DNA of 64,000 nucleotides from Streptomyces halobius (GTDB taxonomy: Bacteria; Actinomycetota; Actinomycetes; Streptomycetales; Streptomycetaceae): NCBI RefSeq assembly GCF_023277745.1, contig NZ_CP086322.1, forward strand, positions 1,240,001 to 1,304,000, given 5' to 3'. Below, in pieces: positions 43,231-52,296 of this stretch (position 1 is its first letter; each line of letters begins with the position of its first letter). The notes beneath the pieces were generated by a model. That model was not told where the DNA came from, ran no database searches, and was given only the letters and a program-made list of their open reading frames with translations. The position numbers and the translations under genes were made by a program.

Positions 43231-45366
43231 TCACAGCAGCTTCGCCGCCCGTGCCCAGCGGTACTTGGCGCAGAGGACCGCGACGGGCCGCTCGGTCGTG
43301 TACGGGTACGCCACGACGCCTCGCTCGAAGAGATAGGAGCACGCCTCTTCGACCTCGACGTCGCCCGCGAGCGAGGCCACCACCGGCTTCTCGATGCCCC
43401 GCTCCCGGAATTCGGCCACTACGCGCGCGGTGAGCTCGGCGAACACCATTGGTGGGGTGACGATGGTGTGCCAGTAGCCAAGGACCAGGGAGTGGATCCG
43501 CGGGTCCTCCAGGCCGAGCCGGATCGTCGCCTCGTACGTCGACGGCGGCTCCCCACCCGTGATGTCCACCGGGTTCCCCGCCGCCCCAAAGGGAGGGATG
43601 AACTTCCGGAAGGCGGCGTCCAGATCCCCCGGAATCTCCATCAGGGAGAGGCCGTTGTCGGTCACCGCGTCCGAGAGGAGCACACCGGAACCACCGGCAC
43701 CGGTGATGATGACGACGTTGTCGCCCTTCGGGGTGGGCAGTACCGGCAGGGCACGCGCGTACTCCAGCATCTCGTGGAGCCCGGGCGCCCGGATCACACC
43801 GGCCTGCCGGAGGATGTCGTCGTACACGGCGTCGTCGCCCGCGAGGGCCCCCGTATGCGACCCGGCGGCCTTGGCGCCCGCCGCGGTGCGTCCCGCCTTC
43901 AGCACCACCACGGGCTTCTTCGGCACGGTCTCCCGGGCCGCGGCCACAAAGGCCCTGCCGTCCTTGAGATCCTCCAGGTGCATGGCGATGCACTGGGTGT
44001 TGGGGTCCTCATCGAACCAGGTCAGCAGATCGTCCTCGTCCAGGTCCGACTTGTTGCCGAGCCCGACGATCGCGGAGACGCCCGTCTTCGTGGCGCGTGC
44101 GAAGCCGAGGATCGCCATGCCGATGCCGCCCGACTGGGATGTGAGCGCCACCCCGCCCTTGACGTCGTACGGCGTGCAGAAGGTGGCGCAGAGATCCTGC
44201 CAGGTCGAGTAGTAGCCGTAGATGTTCGGGCCAAGGATGCGTACGCCGTACCGCTCACCAATGGCCACGATCTCGGCCTGCAGCTGGTGTTCGCCGGTCT
44301 CCGCGAACCCGGAGGGGATGAGCACCGCGTTGGGAATCCCCTTGCGTCCCACCTCCTCGAGTGCCGAGGCCACGAACTTGGCGGGGATCGCGAAGACCGC
44401 CACATCCACCTCACCGGGAACGTCCGTGGCACTCTTGTACGCCTTGCGGCCGAGAATGTCATCGGCCTTGGGGTTCACGGGATGGATCTCTCCCGAGAAG
44501 CCGCCGACGATGAGGTTGCGCATAACCGAATTGCCGATCTTGCCCTGCTCGTTGGAGGCCCCGATCACGGCGACCGAGCGCGGCTGCATCAGCCGGCGCA
44601 TGGACCGGAGGATCTCAGTGCGGCTGTAGGTGCGCCGCTCCTGCGCCGGTTCCGAGGAGAGAATCACGCGGATGTCCGCCGCAAGCGCGCCCTCCGGTGT
44701 GGCGATCACCGGGTTGAGGTCCACCTCGGCGATCTCCGGGAAGTCGGTGACCAGTTCGGAGATCCGGCGGATCTGCTCGGCGAGCGCCCGCCGGTCCACC
44801 GCGGGAGCCCCGCGCACACCGCGCAGGATCTCGGCCGCCCGGATCGAGTCGAGCATCGAGAGCGCCTCGTCCGCGTCGACCGGCGCGAGCCGGAAGGTCA
44901 CGTCCTTGAGTACTTCCACGAGTACGCCGCCGAGGCCGAAGGCCACCACCTTCCCGAAGGTCGGATCGGTGACCGCACCGACGATGACCTCCTGGCCGGA
45001 GGGCAGGAGCTGCTGCACCTGCACCCCCTCGATCCGGGCCCCGGGGGCGTAGGCGCGCGCGTTGTCGATGATGGAGTGGAAAGCGGCCCGCACATCCGTG
45101 GCGCCCTGCACCCCGACCACGACTCCACCGGCATCGGTCTTGTGCAGGATGTCCGGGGAGACGATCTTGAGGACGACGGGCCCGTCGAAGCGGGCCGCGT
45201 GCGCGACCGCCTGGTCGACATCGCCGGCCAGTTCCTCACCGGGCACGGCGATGCCGTACGCGTCCGCGATCACTTTGCCCTCGGGCGCGGTGAGCGCGGT
45301 GCGGCCATCGGCCCGTACGGCATCGAGCAGCGTCCGCACCGTCCGCGAGCGGTCCTCTGCCATCAC
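43231..45366 (-). CDS. ADP-forming acetate/acyl-CoA synthetase family protein
   Basis: 711 residues as one chain. The ATP-grasp (beta) part is N-terminal: GPVVLKIVSPDILHKTDAGG, VQVQQLLPSGQEVIVGAVTD, EVDLNPVIA. The CoA-binding and ligase (alpha) parts follow: RSVAVIGASNEQGKIGNSVM, VDVAVFAIPAKFV, TSQSGGIGMAILGFA, and GSHTGALAGDD with the phospho-His. In the oxalate operon it may make the CoA ester that primes formyl-CoA transferase, but substrate specificity cannot be read. Start at 45366; the overlap-like 0-1 base spacing with frc indicates one transcript. Confidence 0.88.
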   Translation of the reverse strand: MMAEDRSRTVRTLLDAVRADGRTALTAPEGKVIADAYGIAVPGEELAGDVDQAVAHAARFDGPVVLKIVSPDILHKTDAGGVVVGVQGATDVRAAFHSIIDNARAYAPGARIEGVQVQQLLPSGQEVIVGAVTDPTFGKVVAFGLGGVLVEVLKDVTFRLAPVDADEALSMLDSIRAAEILRGVRGAPAVDRRALAEQIRRISELVTDFPEIAEVDLNPVIATPEGALAADIRVILSSEPAQERRTYSRTEILRSMRRLMQPRSVAVIGASNEQGKIGNSVMRNLIVGGFSGEIHPVNPKADDILGRKAYKSATDVPGEVDVAVFAIPAKFVASALEEVGRKGIPNAVLIPSGFAETGEHQLQAEIVAIGERYGVRILGPNIYGYYSTWQDLCATFCTPYDVKGGVALTSQSGGIGMAILGFARATKTGVSAIVGLGNKSDLDEDDLLTWFDEDPNTQCIAMHLEDLKDGRAFVAAARETVPKKPVVVLKAGRTAAGAKAAGSHTGALAGDDAVYDDILRQAGVIRAPGLHEMLEYARALPVLPTPKGDNVVIITGAGGSGVLLSDAVTDNGLSLMEIPGDLDAAFRKFIPPFGAAGNPVDITGGEPPSTYEATIRLGLEDPRIHSLVLGYWHTIVTPPMVFAELTARVVAEFRERGIEKPVVASLAGDVEVEEACSYLFERGVVAYPYTTERPVAVLCAKYRWARAAKLL

Positions 45367-46605
45367 TCAGATCACTCCGTTCGACTTGAGCAGGCGCAGC
45401 TCCTCGTCACCGAGGCCGAGCTCGCCGACATACACCTCTTCGTTGTGCTCACCGAGCAGCGGCGAGCTGGACACGTCCACGGGGGAGTCGGAGAGCTTGA
45501 GCGGGCTGCCGACCGTGGTGAACTCGCCGCGCTCCGGGTGGGGCACCTTCACGACCATCTCGTTGGCGGCGAGCGAGGCGTCCTCGACGATCTCCTTCGT
45601 CGACAGGATCGGGCCGCATGGGATGTTGCGGGAGTTGAGCTGTTCCAGGACTTCCCACTTCGGGAGCGTCGACGACCACTCCTCGATCAGCTGGAACATC
45701 TTGCCGAGCTTGGGCAGCCGGGACTCGGGGGTCGCCCACTCGGGGTCCTCGGCCAGTTCGGGCCGGCCGATCAGCTCCGAAAGGGGCTTCCAGCCGACCG
45801 GTTGGACGATGACGTACACATAGTCGTTCGGGCCGCCCGGTGCGCACTTCACCGCCCAGCCGGGCTGACCGCCGCCGGACGCGTTTCCCGAACGGGGAAC
45901 TTCATCGCCGAAGTCCTCGTTGGGATATTCAGCGAGCGGGCCATGGGCCAGGCGCTGCTGATCGCGCAGCTTCACCCGACAGAGGTTGAGCACAGCATGC
46001 TGCATGGCCACATTGACCCGCTGACCACGCCCGGTGTTCTCCCGCTGGAACAGCGCCGCGAGAATCCCCGCCACGGCGTGGATGCCCGTGCCCGAGTCCC
46101 CGATCTGCGCCCCGGTGGCCAGCGGTGGCCCGTCCTCGAAGCCCGTGGTCGACATCGACCCGCCCATGGCCTGCGCCACGACCTCGTAGGCCTTGAAGTT
46201 GGTGTACGGACCTTCCCCAAAACCCTTGATGGAGGCATAGACGATACGCGGATTGATCTCCTGGATGCGTTCCCAGGTGAACCCCATCCGGTCCACGGCT
46301 CCCGGGCCGAAGTTCTCGACCATGACGTCCGAGCGCCGGATCAGCTCGGTGAGGATCTCCTTGCCGCGTTCGGTCTTGGTGTTGAGGGTGATGCTCCGCT
46401 TGTTGCAGTTGAGCATCGTGAAGTAGAGCGAGTCGACGTCCGGCAGATCGCGCAGCTGCTTGCGGGTGATGTCACCGGTCGGTGCCTCGAGCTTGACGAC
46501 ATCCGCGCCGAGCCAGGCGAGCAGCTGGGTCGCGGAGGGCCCTGACTGGACGTGCGTCATATCGAGGACGCGAATGCCTTCGAGAGCCTTGGTCATGGCA
46601 GTCAC
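45367..46605 (-). CDS. frc: formyl-CoA:oxalate CoA-transferase (CaiB/BaiF class III)
   Basis: 412 residues. Class III CoA-transferase hallmarks: [36 protein letters not shown], and the catalytic Asp in [40 protein letters not shown] and [12 protein letters not shown] match formyl-CoA transferases closely. It swaps CoA from formyl-CoA to oxalate, giving the substrate of the decarboxylase encoded directly upstream. Spacing to both neighbours is very short. Confidence 0.9.
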   Translation of the reverse strand: MTAMTKALEGIRVLDMTHVQSGPSATQLLAWLGADVVKLEAPTGDITRKQLRDLPDVDSLYFTMLNCNKRSITLNTKTERGKEILTELIRRSDVMVENFGPGAVDRMGFTWERIQEINPRIVYASIKGFGEGPYTNFKAYEVVAQAMGGSMSTTGFEDGPPLATGAQIGDSGTGIHAVAGILAALFQRENTGRGQRVNVAMQHAVLNLCRVKLRDQQRLAHGPLAEYPNEDFGDEVPRSGNASGGGQPGWAVKCAPGGPNDYVYVIVQPVGWKPLSELIGRPELAEDPEWATPESRLPKLGKMFQLIEEWSSTLPKWEVLEQLNSRNIPCGPILSTKEIVEDASLAANEMVVKVPHPERGEFTTVGSPLKLSDSPVDVSSSPLLGEHNEEVYVGELGLGDEELRLLKSNGVI

Positions 46606-46617
46606 CTCAGCGATCCC

Positions 46618-48327
46618 TTACTTGTACATGGTCTGGTTCATGGTTCCGGGGGCGTACGCGTCCGGGTCGACCCAGACGTTGATGAGCGACGGCTTGCCCG
46701 ACTCCCGGGCGCGCTGCAGTGCGGGACCGATATCGGCGGGGTCGCGGACCTCCTCGCCGTAACCGCCGAGCATTTGGGCGAACTTGTCGTAGTGGACATC
46801 GCCGAGGGTGTTGCCGACGCGTTCGCGCTCATCGCCGTACTTGGCCTTCTGGCCGTAACGGATCTGGTTCATGGACGAGTTGTTGCCGACGATCCCGACG
46901 AAGGGGAGGTTGTAGCGGACGAGAGTTTCGAAGTCCCAGCCGGTCAGGCTGAAGGCGCCGTCGCCGAAGAGCGCCACGACCTCCTTGTCCGGCCGTGCCT
47001 GCTTGGCGGCCAGGACGAAGGGGATGCCGACGCCGAGGGTGCCGAGGGGGCCGGGGTCCATCCAGTGGCCGGGTGCCTTGGGCTGTACGACCTGACCGGA
47101 GAAGGTGACGATGTCGCCGCCGTCGCCGATATAGATCGAGTCCTCGGTGAGGAAGTCGTTGATCTCGGTGACCAGGCGGTACGGATGAATGGGGGAGGCG
47201 TCCGAACGCAGGTTGGGCAGTCGCTTCTCGATGGCGGTCTGTTCGACGGCGCGCAGCTCGTCCAGCCATTCCTTGCGCTTGGAGGCACCTCCGTTACTGA
47301 GTCCATTAGAAACGTGTCCCGATGCGGCTTCGGTCACGGACTTCAGGATCAGTCCGGCATCGCCCACGATTCCCAGGTCGATGTCCCGGTTCCTGCCCAC
47401 GGTCCGGTAGTCCAGGTCGATCTGCACCACGGTCGCGTCCGGCGAGAGGCGCTTGCCGTATCCCATCCGGAAGTCGAAAGGAGTACCGACGATCACGATC
47501 ACATCAGCGTTGGAGAAGGCGTACCGCCGGGACAGTTGGAAGTGATGCGGGTCGCCGGGCGGCAGGGTGCCGCGTCCGGCCCCGTTCATATAGGCGGGCA
47601 CATTCAGGGTGCGGACCAGCTGGGTGGCCGCCTCGGTGCCGCGTGTTGTCCATACCTGGCTGCCGAGCAGGATGGCCGGCTTCTCGGCGTGCACAAGGAG
47701 GTCGGCGAGCTTCTCGATGGCCTCGGGGTCACCGGCGGTGCGGGTGGAGGCACGGTAGTGCCCGGACTGCGGTACGCGTGCCTGCTCCACCGGCACCTTG
47801 GCGTCGAGGACATCGCGCGGAATCTCCAGGAAGGAGGGCCCGGGAGCGCCGTGGTAGCACTCGCGGAACGCCATGGAGACCATGTCCGCGGCGCGCGCCG
47901 TGTCCGGCACGGTCGAGGCGAACTTGGTGATGGGCGTCATCATGTCGACGTGCGGCAGGTCCTGGAGTGAGCCCATCTTGTGCTGGGTGTGGGCGCCTTG
48001 GCCGCCGATGAGCAGCATGGGTGATTCGGCGCGGAAGGCGTTGGCGACGCCGGTGACGGCATCGGTGGTGCCCGGGCCCGCGGTGACGACGGCACATCCG
48101 GGCTTGCCGGTGATGCGGGCGTAACCGTCGGCGGCGTGGGCGGCGACCTGTTCGTGGCGTACGTCGACGACTTCGATGCCTTCGTCGACGCAGCCGTCGT
48201 AGATATCGATGATGTGGCCGCCGCACAGGGTGTAGATGACCTCTACCCCCTCGGCCTTGAGGGCCTTGGCGACCAGATGCCCACCGGAGATGAGGCCTTG
48301 GTTCTTTTCGCTGCTGTCGTCGGGCAT
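46618..48327 (-). CDS. oxc: oxalyl-CoA decarboxylase-type ThDP enzyme
   Basis: 569 residues, the usual Oxc size (about 568). The catalytic Glu is in DVRHEQVAAHAADGYARITG; the ThDP pyrophosphate site is LFGDGAFSLTGWDFETLVRY with GNNSSMN. The C-terminus PGTMNQTMYK resembles the lid region that closes over the CoA substrate. Oxc converts oxalyl-CoA to formyl-CoA and CO2, and the neighbours frc and OFA support this. The close relative 2-hydroxyacyl-CoA lyase/synthase uses the same fold, so specificity needs testing. First gene of the operon; ATG 48327. Confidence 0.82.
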   Translation of the reverse strand: MPDDSSEKNQGLISGGHLVAKALKAEGVEVIYTLCGGHIIDIYDGCVDEGIEVVDVRHEQVAAHAADGYARITGKPGCAVVTAGPGTTDAVTGVANAFRAESPMLLIGGQGAHTQHKMGSLQDLPHVDMMTPITKFASTVPDTARAADMVSMAFRECYHGAPGPSFLEIPRDVLDAKVPVEQARVPQSGHYRASTRTAGDPEAIEKLADLLVHAEKPAILLGSQVWTTRGTEAATQLVRTLNVPAYMNGAGRGTLPPGDPHHFQLSRRYAFSNADVIVIVGTPFDFRMGYGKRLSPDATVVQIDLDYRTVGRNRDIDLGIVGDAGLILKSVTEAASGHVSNGLSNGGASKRKEWLDELRAVEQTAIEKRLPNLRSDASPIHPYRLVTEINDFLTEDSIYIGDGGDIVTFSGQVVQPKAPGHWMDPGPLGTLGVGIPFVLAAKQARPDKEVVALFGDGAFSLTGWDFETLVRYNLPFVGIVGNNSSMNQIRYGQKAKYGDERERVGNTLGDVHYDKFAQMLGGYGEEVRDPADIGPALQRARESGKPSLINVWVDPDAYAPGTMNQTMYK

Positions 48328-48445
48328 GGCGAAGTCCTGTCCCTTCGTAGGGGAGTTGGAGTGCTCTCACGAGGTGCTCTTCGGGTGCTGCGCTCGGGTG
48401 TTGCTGCTGGTCTCGGGGGCGCTCGGGTGGCGTCTCGACAGATTG

Positions 48446-48469
48446 CATACAGTCGACGAATACTGTATG
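48446..48469. promoter_or_regulatory. inverted-repeat operator upstream of the oxalate operon
   Basis: Arms catacagt (48446-48453) and actgtatg (48462-48469) are perfect complements separated by eight bases, 119 bases before the oxc start. TACAGT/ACTGTA half-sites are typical of GntR/FadR-type repressors. The regulator gene is not in the window. Confidence 0.6.
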
Positions 48470-48791
48470 AACCTTGTTATCCCGCACTGGCGGGATGCGG
48501 CTGGGGCAGGGCTTGACACCACCCCTGCGCCTGAGTCGGCATCATCGACAGTCAGTGCGACCGCGATGCCGGTGCAGGAATTTGTCACAGCGCGATAAAC
48601 CTTAGGAAATTTAGAGGGCGTTCGGTGATGCTTTTGCTCATCCGGTTTAACGGCCCTGAGTATCCACCCGGTCACGGAATGTTGACAGTTACCGGTGGTC
48701 ACCCCAACAAAAGCCGCGGCGCAAATACCGCCGCCGGGAGATTTCATCGAAATTCGGTTCACCCATCCCGCTGCCCCCACCGGGAGGTTCG
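48470..48791. other. intergenic region
   Basis: Lower GC than its neighbours around 48590-48640, with no coding frame. It probably holds upstream control sequence of the oxalate operon and the leader of the plus-strand membrane protein (GGGAGG before 48792). Confidence 0.35.
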
Positions 48792-49367
48792 ATGTCCGCA
48801 CCCCGTTTGCAGAGCCGGCACGCGCACCGCGCCCGGCCCTCGCCGCCCGGGCCCCGTCCCCGGTGCCCGAGAGAGAAACCCGGCCCGCCGCCACGGGTGC
48901 CGGACCGGGCACCGGGCGGCGGCTTCACCCGAACCCCCCTGCTCCGTCCGGCACTTCCGGCGGCGCTGCTGCTCTTCCTCGCCGTCACCCTGCACTCCGG
49001 CGCGATGAACACCACCATGGTCTTCCTGGACTTCGGCGCCGGCGTGCTGGCGCTGGTCTCGCTGTCCGTCACGGTGCTGTGGGGCCTGGCCGCCACCGAC
49101 CGCATGGTGCTGCACACGGGCCACCGGCTGCTCGCCCAGGCCGTGCACCGCGGCACCGGCGTCGCCGGGCTGGGCTTCCTCGGCCTGCACATCTGGGTGA
49201 AGGTCGCCGAGGGGCACACCGGCACCCTGTCCGCCGCGGTGCCGTTCACCGACGGCGCCCGCCCGGTCCTCATCGGCCTCGGCACGCTCGCCGCGTATGT
49301 CTTCCTCGCCGTCGCGGTGACCGGCGCCCCCGGTGAGTGGTGTCCAGGGGGCGTGCGGCACTTTTGA
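48792..49367 (+). pseudogene. membrane protein with paired His, 3' truncated
   Basis: A basic Pro-rich N-terminus is followed by about four helices (ALLLFLAVTLHSGAMNTTMV, VLALVSLSVTVLWGLAATD, GVAGLGFLGLHIWVKVAEG, LIGLGTLAAYVFLAVAVTG). His residues in LHTGHRLLAQAVHRG and GLHIW resemble heme-ligand His of cytochrome b/ferric-reductase-like proteins. The sequence changes character after AVTGAPGE, so the C-terminus is lost to the sucC junction. Confidence 0.55.
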
Positions 49368-49380
49368 GTCAGGAGCCGAG

Positions 49381-49722
49381 ATGGACCTGTTCGAGTACCA
49401 GGCAAGGGAACTCTTCGAGGAATACGGTGTGTTGGTGCCGAAGGCTGCGGTGGCGGACTCGGCCAAGGCGGCACGCACGATCGCGGAACGGCTCGGCGGC
49501 CATGTGGTCGTCAAGGCCCAGGTGAAGACCGGCGGCCGCGGCAAGGCAGGCGAAGTCAAACTCGCCGCCGACCCGGCCGCCGCCGAACTGACCGCCCGCC
49601 AGATCCTGGGCATGGACATCAAGGGCCACACCGTCCATCAGGTGATGCTGGCCCAACCCGTGGACATCGACACCGAGTTCTATGTCTCCTACGTCCTCGA
49701 CCGTGCGGCCGGCCGCTTCCTG
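49381..49722 (+). pseudogene. sucC: succinate-CoA ligase beta subunit, N-terminal fragment
   Basis: ATG 49381 behind AGGAGCCGAG. DLFEYQARELFEEYGVLVPK and HVVVKAQVKTGGRGKAGEVK are the ATP-grasp N-terminus of SucC. Homology ends at YVLDRAAGRFL (about residue 114 of an expected about 390), where foreign sequence takes over. A second, full sucC must exist elsewhere if this enzyme is needed. Confidence 0.8.
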
Positions 49723-50190
49723 ACGAACGCGGGCTTCGACCTTGCCCGGCTCCTCGCTGTCGAAGACGCCGGTCTCGTGCTCGCGCTGCGGCTCCGGGGC
49801 CCGGGGCGGCTCCCCGCCGTTGGTGTAGAGGGTCGCGCGCTCGGTGTTCTGGGTGACCCAATGGCGCCAGTCGGCAGGATCGCCGTCACGACGCTCGACG
49901 GCGGCGATAAGCCCGCCCAGTCCGACGCGAAGGCGTCCCCGAGCCCGTCGTCCGGCAGCACCTCGGCGCCGCCGACCACCGGCAAGGAGTACACCCCGGC
50001 CACCGCCCCCCGCATTCCGCTGCTCAAGGCTAAGTCGAACGCCGAGGGGATCGGAACCGGCTTCGAGCACTCCGACCTCGGCGCGACGTCGGCCGCCGTC
50101 TCCTACTGGGAGGACCTCGACCTCCTGGACGACGTGATCGCCCGCCGACAGTGGACCGCCATCGCCGCCAAGGACTCCCCCGGCACCATC
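49723..50190 (+). pseudogene. unidentified gene fragments
   Basis: The first part (49723-49905) reads better on the minus strand (DWRHWVTQNTERATLYTNGG) and belongs to an unknown gene. The second (about 49915-50184, plus) encodes IGTGFEHSDLGATSAAVSYW and a DDVIARRQWTAIAAKDS segment typical of a streptomycete hypothetical protein. Both are truncated at each end. Confidence 0.4.
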
Positions 50191-50197
50191 GTATATC

Positions 50198-50296
50198 GGC
50201 ATCCAGAACCACGGATCCGAGGACCAGGTCTCCTTCCGCGACATCCGCGTGAAGGAACTGCCTGCTCCGGCCACTTCGCCCACAGCGGGCGACTGA
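50198..50296 (+). pseudogene. DUF1080-type (3-keto-disaccharide hydrolase) C-terminal fragment
   Basis: GIQNHGSEDQVSFRDIRVKE is the end of DUF1080 beta-sandwich domains. Only about 32 codons remain, ending at TGA 50294. Confidence 0.6.
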
Positions 50297-50379
50297 TCGG
50301 CGGCGGGCGGGGGACGCCGGATCTCCGCCCGCCGTCTTGCCCTGTCTCTTCCCCCTTCCTCTCTCTTCTGGAGGCAGCC

Positions 50380-50702
50380 GTGTCCACATCTGTGCCCGCC
50401 GCATCCGCTTCGGCTGTGGCCTCGGCGTCGGCCTCGGCTCTTGGGCCCTCACTCGGAGTCTGGCTGATCGGCGCACGGGGTTCCGTCGCCACCACGGTCG
50501 TGGCGGGATGCGCGGCGGTGGCCGCGGGTCTGCATCCGGCAACAGGCATGGTGACCGAGACACCCCCCTTCACGGACTCCGGCCTGACCCCGCTGAATTC
50601 ACTGATCTTCGGGGGCCACGACACGGTCAGCTGCCCCCTGCCCAAACGTGCCGAGAACCTGGAGGCAGGCGGCGTACTGCCGCACGGCCTCACCCCGGCC
50701 GA
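50380..50702 (+). pseudogene. inositol-3-phosphate synthase-like, N-terminal fragment
   Basis: GTG 50380 behind TGGAGG. After an Ala/Ser-rich start, GVWLIGARGSVATTVVAGCA is the NAD-binding Gly motif and SLIFGGHDTVSCPLPKRAEN matches the next block of myo-inositol-phosphate synthases. It ends near LEAGGVLPHGL, about a quarter of the expected length. Confidence 0.65.
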
Positions 50703-51442
50703 TTGCCCACGGCTTCACCTTGCGCAATATCGAACAGGCCGCTCGCATCGCCATCGTCCTGGACCGCTGGAACGAGGGCGACGCCGATGAGCGGTACGAC
50801 GCCGTGCTCTACGCCATCACCGAGCACCTCCTCACCACCGACACCCCGCCGACCGCCCGCGATCTGGTCCGCATCGGGCTGCGCGCCTCCAACCGGCACG
50901 TCGAGACCGAGATGCACCACCGCGGCTACGACCCGCGCAACCTCGCCGCTGGGTCCGGTGCGCTGCCCGGGTTCCTGCGCTACTGGCAGCACACCGGCCG
51001 CGTCCCGTGGGACGAACGACTCGTCGAAGCTGTAGCCCTGGCGCAGATCTGGCCGCTGCTCACCCCGCTGCAGCAGCAAGCTGTCACCGCGCTCGCCCTC
51101 ACCGGCGACCACCAGGCCGCCGCGGACAGCCTCGGCGTCGGGATGCCGACCCACGCCGCGCGCCTCCACAAAGCCCGCCTCGCGGTCGCCGCCCTGTGGC
51201 ACGAGCACGAGACGCCGCGGCGTCCGGCCCGCGACAAGCGGGTGCTGGCCCGCTCCGGCCACTACCGCGGGCGCCGCCTCCTGACCGAGCAGGACCTGGA
51301 AGCGCTCCGCGACCGGCGCGCCGAGGGCGCGACGCTACGCGAACTGGCCGCTGAAACCGGCTACTCGGCCGGCGCACTGTGCAACCTGCTGCGCGGCAAA
51401 CGTCGTCCCGCGGCTGCCGTCGTCGGGGGTGAGGCAGTGTGA
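50703..51442 (+). pseudogene. sigma-like HTH protein of a phage/plasmid island, 5' truncated
   Basis: FTLRNIEQAARIAIVLDRWN opens mid-protein after the junction. LLTPLQQQAVTALALTGDHQ with AAADSLGVGMPTHAARLHKA resembles a sigma region-4 helix-turn-helix. A second HTH, LRELAAETGYSAGALCNLLR, is at the C-terminus. Function: probably a DNA-binding regulator. Coupled by GTGA to the next gene. Confidence 0.55.
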
Positions 51443-51927
51443 CCACCGCAGCCGAGACCCCGGCTCAGGAGTACGACCGGCTCTCCTACGAGTACCGCCG
51501 CCTCCTCAATCTGCCGGACCGCAGCCCCGAACAAGAAGCCCGCCTGCAGCAGGTGTACGCCCGGCTGCGCGCGATCCGCGCCACACCGCCGGACGGCTAC
51601 ACCCTGCCCACCGCGGCAGCGCAGCTCGTAGCCCACGCCGAAGCACACGGCTGGCAGGCCCTCGTTCACTGGCCGGCGCCGGGCTACGACGGCGACGTGT
51701 CCGTGCACCTGAAGATCGGCCGCCGCGCTGCGCCCGGCGAGCTTGAGTACGCACGCAGCGACATGTGGATCTACGAGCTCACCTGGCACTCCCGCGACTG
51801 CCCGCCCGGAAAGCTCCGCCTCTTCGGCCGGATCTTGGCCCGCACCCCGCAGAACCCGGCAACGCACGAGGCGCCATCGGTGCGCGCGGTGCGGGAGGTG
51901 ATCGCTGCGCATCCCGAACCGGCATAG
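51439..51927 (+). CDS. hypothetical protein of the accessory island
   Basis: 162 residues from GTG 51439, overlapping the upstream stop. Helical N-terminus (AQEYDRLSYEYRRLLNLPDR), then a small mixed domain (SVHLKIGRRAAPGELEYARS, WIYELTWHSRDCPPGKLRLF). No family is recognised. Consistent codon use supports a real gene. Confidence 0.6.
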   Translation: MTTAAETPAQEYDRLSYEYRRLLNLPDRSPEQEARLQQVYARLRAIRATPPDGYTLPTAAAQLVAHAEAHGWQALVHWPAPGYDGDVSVHLKIGRRAAPGELEYARSDMWIYELTWHSRDCPPGKLRLFGRILARTPQNPATHEAPSVRAVREVIAAHPEPA

Positions 51928-51935
51928 CCGACCCG

Positions 51936-52012
51936 GCCGGATGGCGGAACAGGCAGACGCCGTCGCCTTGAAAGCGACCGCCCCACGGCGCGCGGGCGCG
52001 CACCGTCGACAT
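51936..52012 (+). other. tRNA-like sequence with a UGA (Ser) anticodon loop
   Basis: GGATGGCGGAACAGGCAGAC is like the D-arm (A box) of a class II tRNA. It is followed by a perfect 5-bp stem gtcgc/gcgac around the 7-nt loop cttgaaa, giving anticodon TGA at 51969-51971. A variable-arm-like GC-rich stretch follows, but no normal T-arm is seen. It is either a degenerate phage tRNA or a tRNA mimic. Confidence 0.4.
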
Positions 52013-52296
52013 ACACCTCGATGAGGAGACGCTCACAGGAACCGTGCGCCGAGCAGGCGCCGAGGCAGGGACATTCACCCTCAAGCCGATCGAACAGGAC
52101 CAGCCAGCCGACACCGAGTCAACAGCTCCCGACCACGTAGCCCACGGCTCCACCATGCGCGACCTCGATCGCGCCGCACGTGCCCAGACACCGCAGCACC
52201 ACGCGGCACCCACGACGTACTGCTCAACGGCGCCTACCTGTAGCCGACCCAACCCACTCCCTTCACTTCCGCCCTCAACCCGCAAGGAGATCCCCT

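Noticed and set aside
43036..46545. Very long plus-strand frame opposite the acyl-CoA synthetase and frc genes (about 1170 codons)
   Set aside because: It is the antisense of two well-supported genes. High third-position GC removes stop codons from the opposite strand. The composition (excess His, Arg, Gly) is not protein-like and no family motif appears.
46552..47970. Long plus-strand frame opposite oxc
   Set aside because: Antisense shadow of a ThDP enzyme with clear motifs.
49369..50283. Minus-strand frame across the gene-fragment area as a single 304-residue protein
   Set aside because: It runs through at least three unrelated fragments; only a short stretch near 49723-49905 looks like real coding on that strand.
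52013..52296. Plus-strand coding-like stretch (VDIHLDEETLTGTVRRAGAE) after the tRNA-like sequence
   Set aside because: No start codon with a ribosome site, and the frame runs on past the real start of the next gene; it may be a small gene remnant but cannot be supported.
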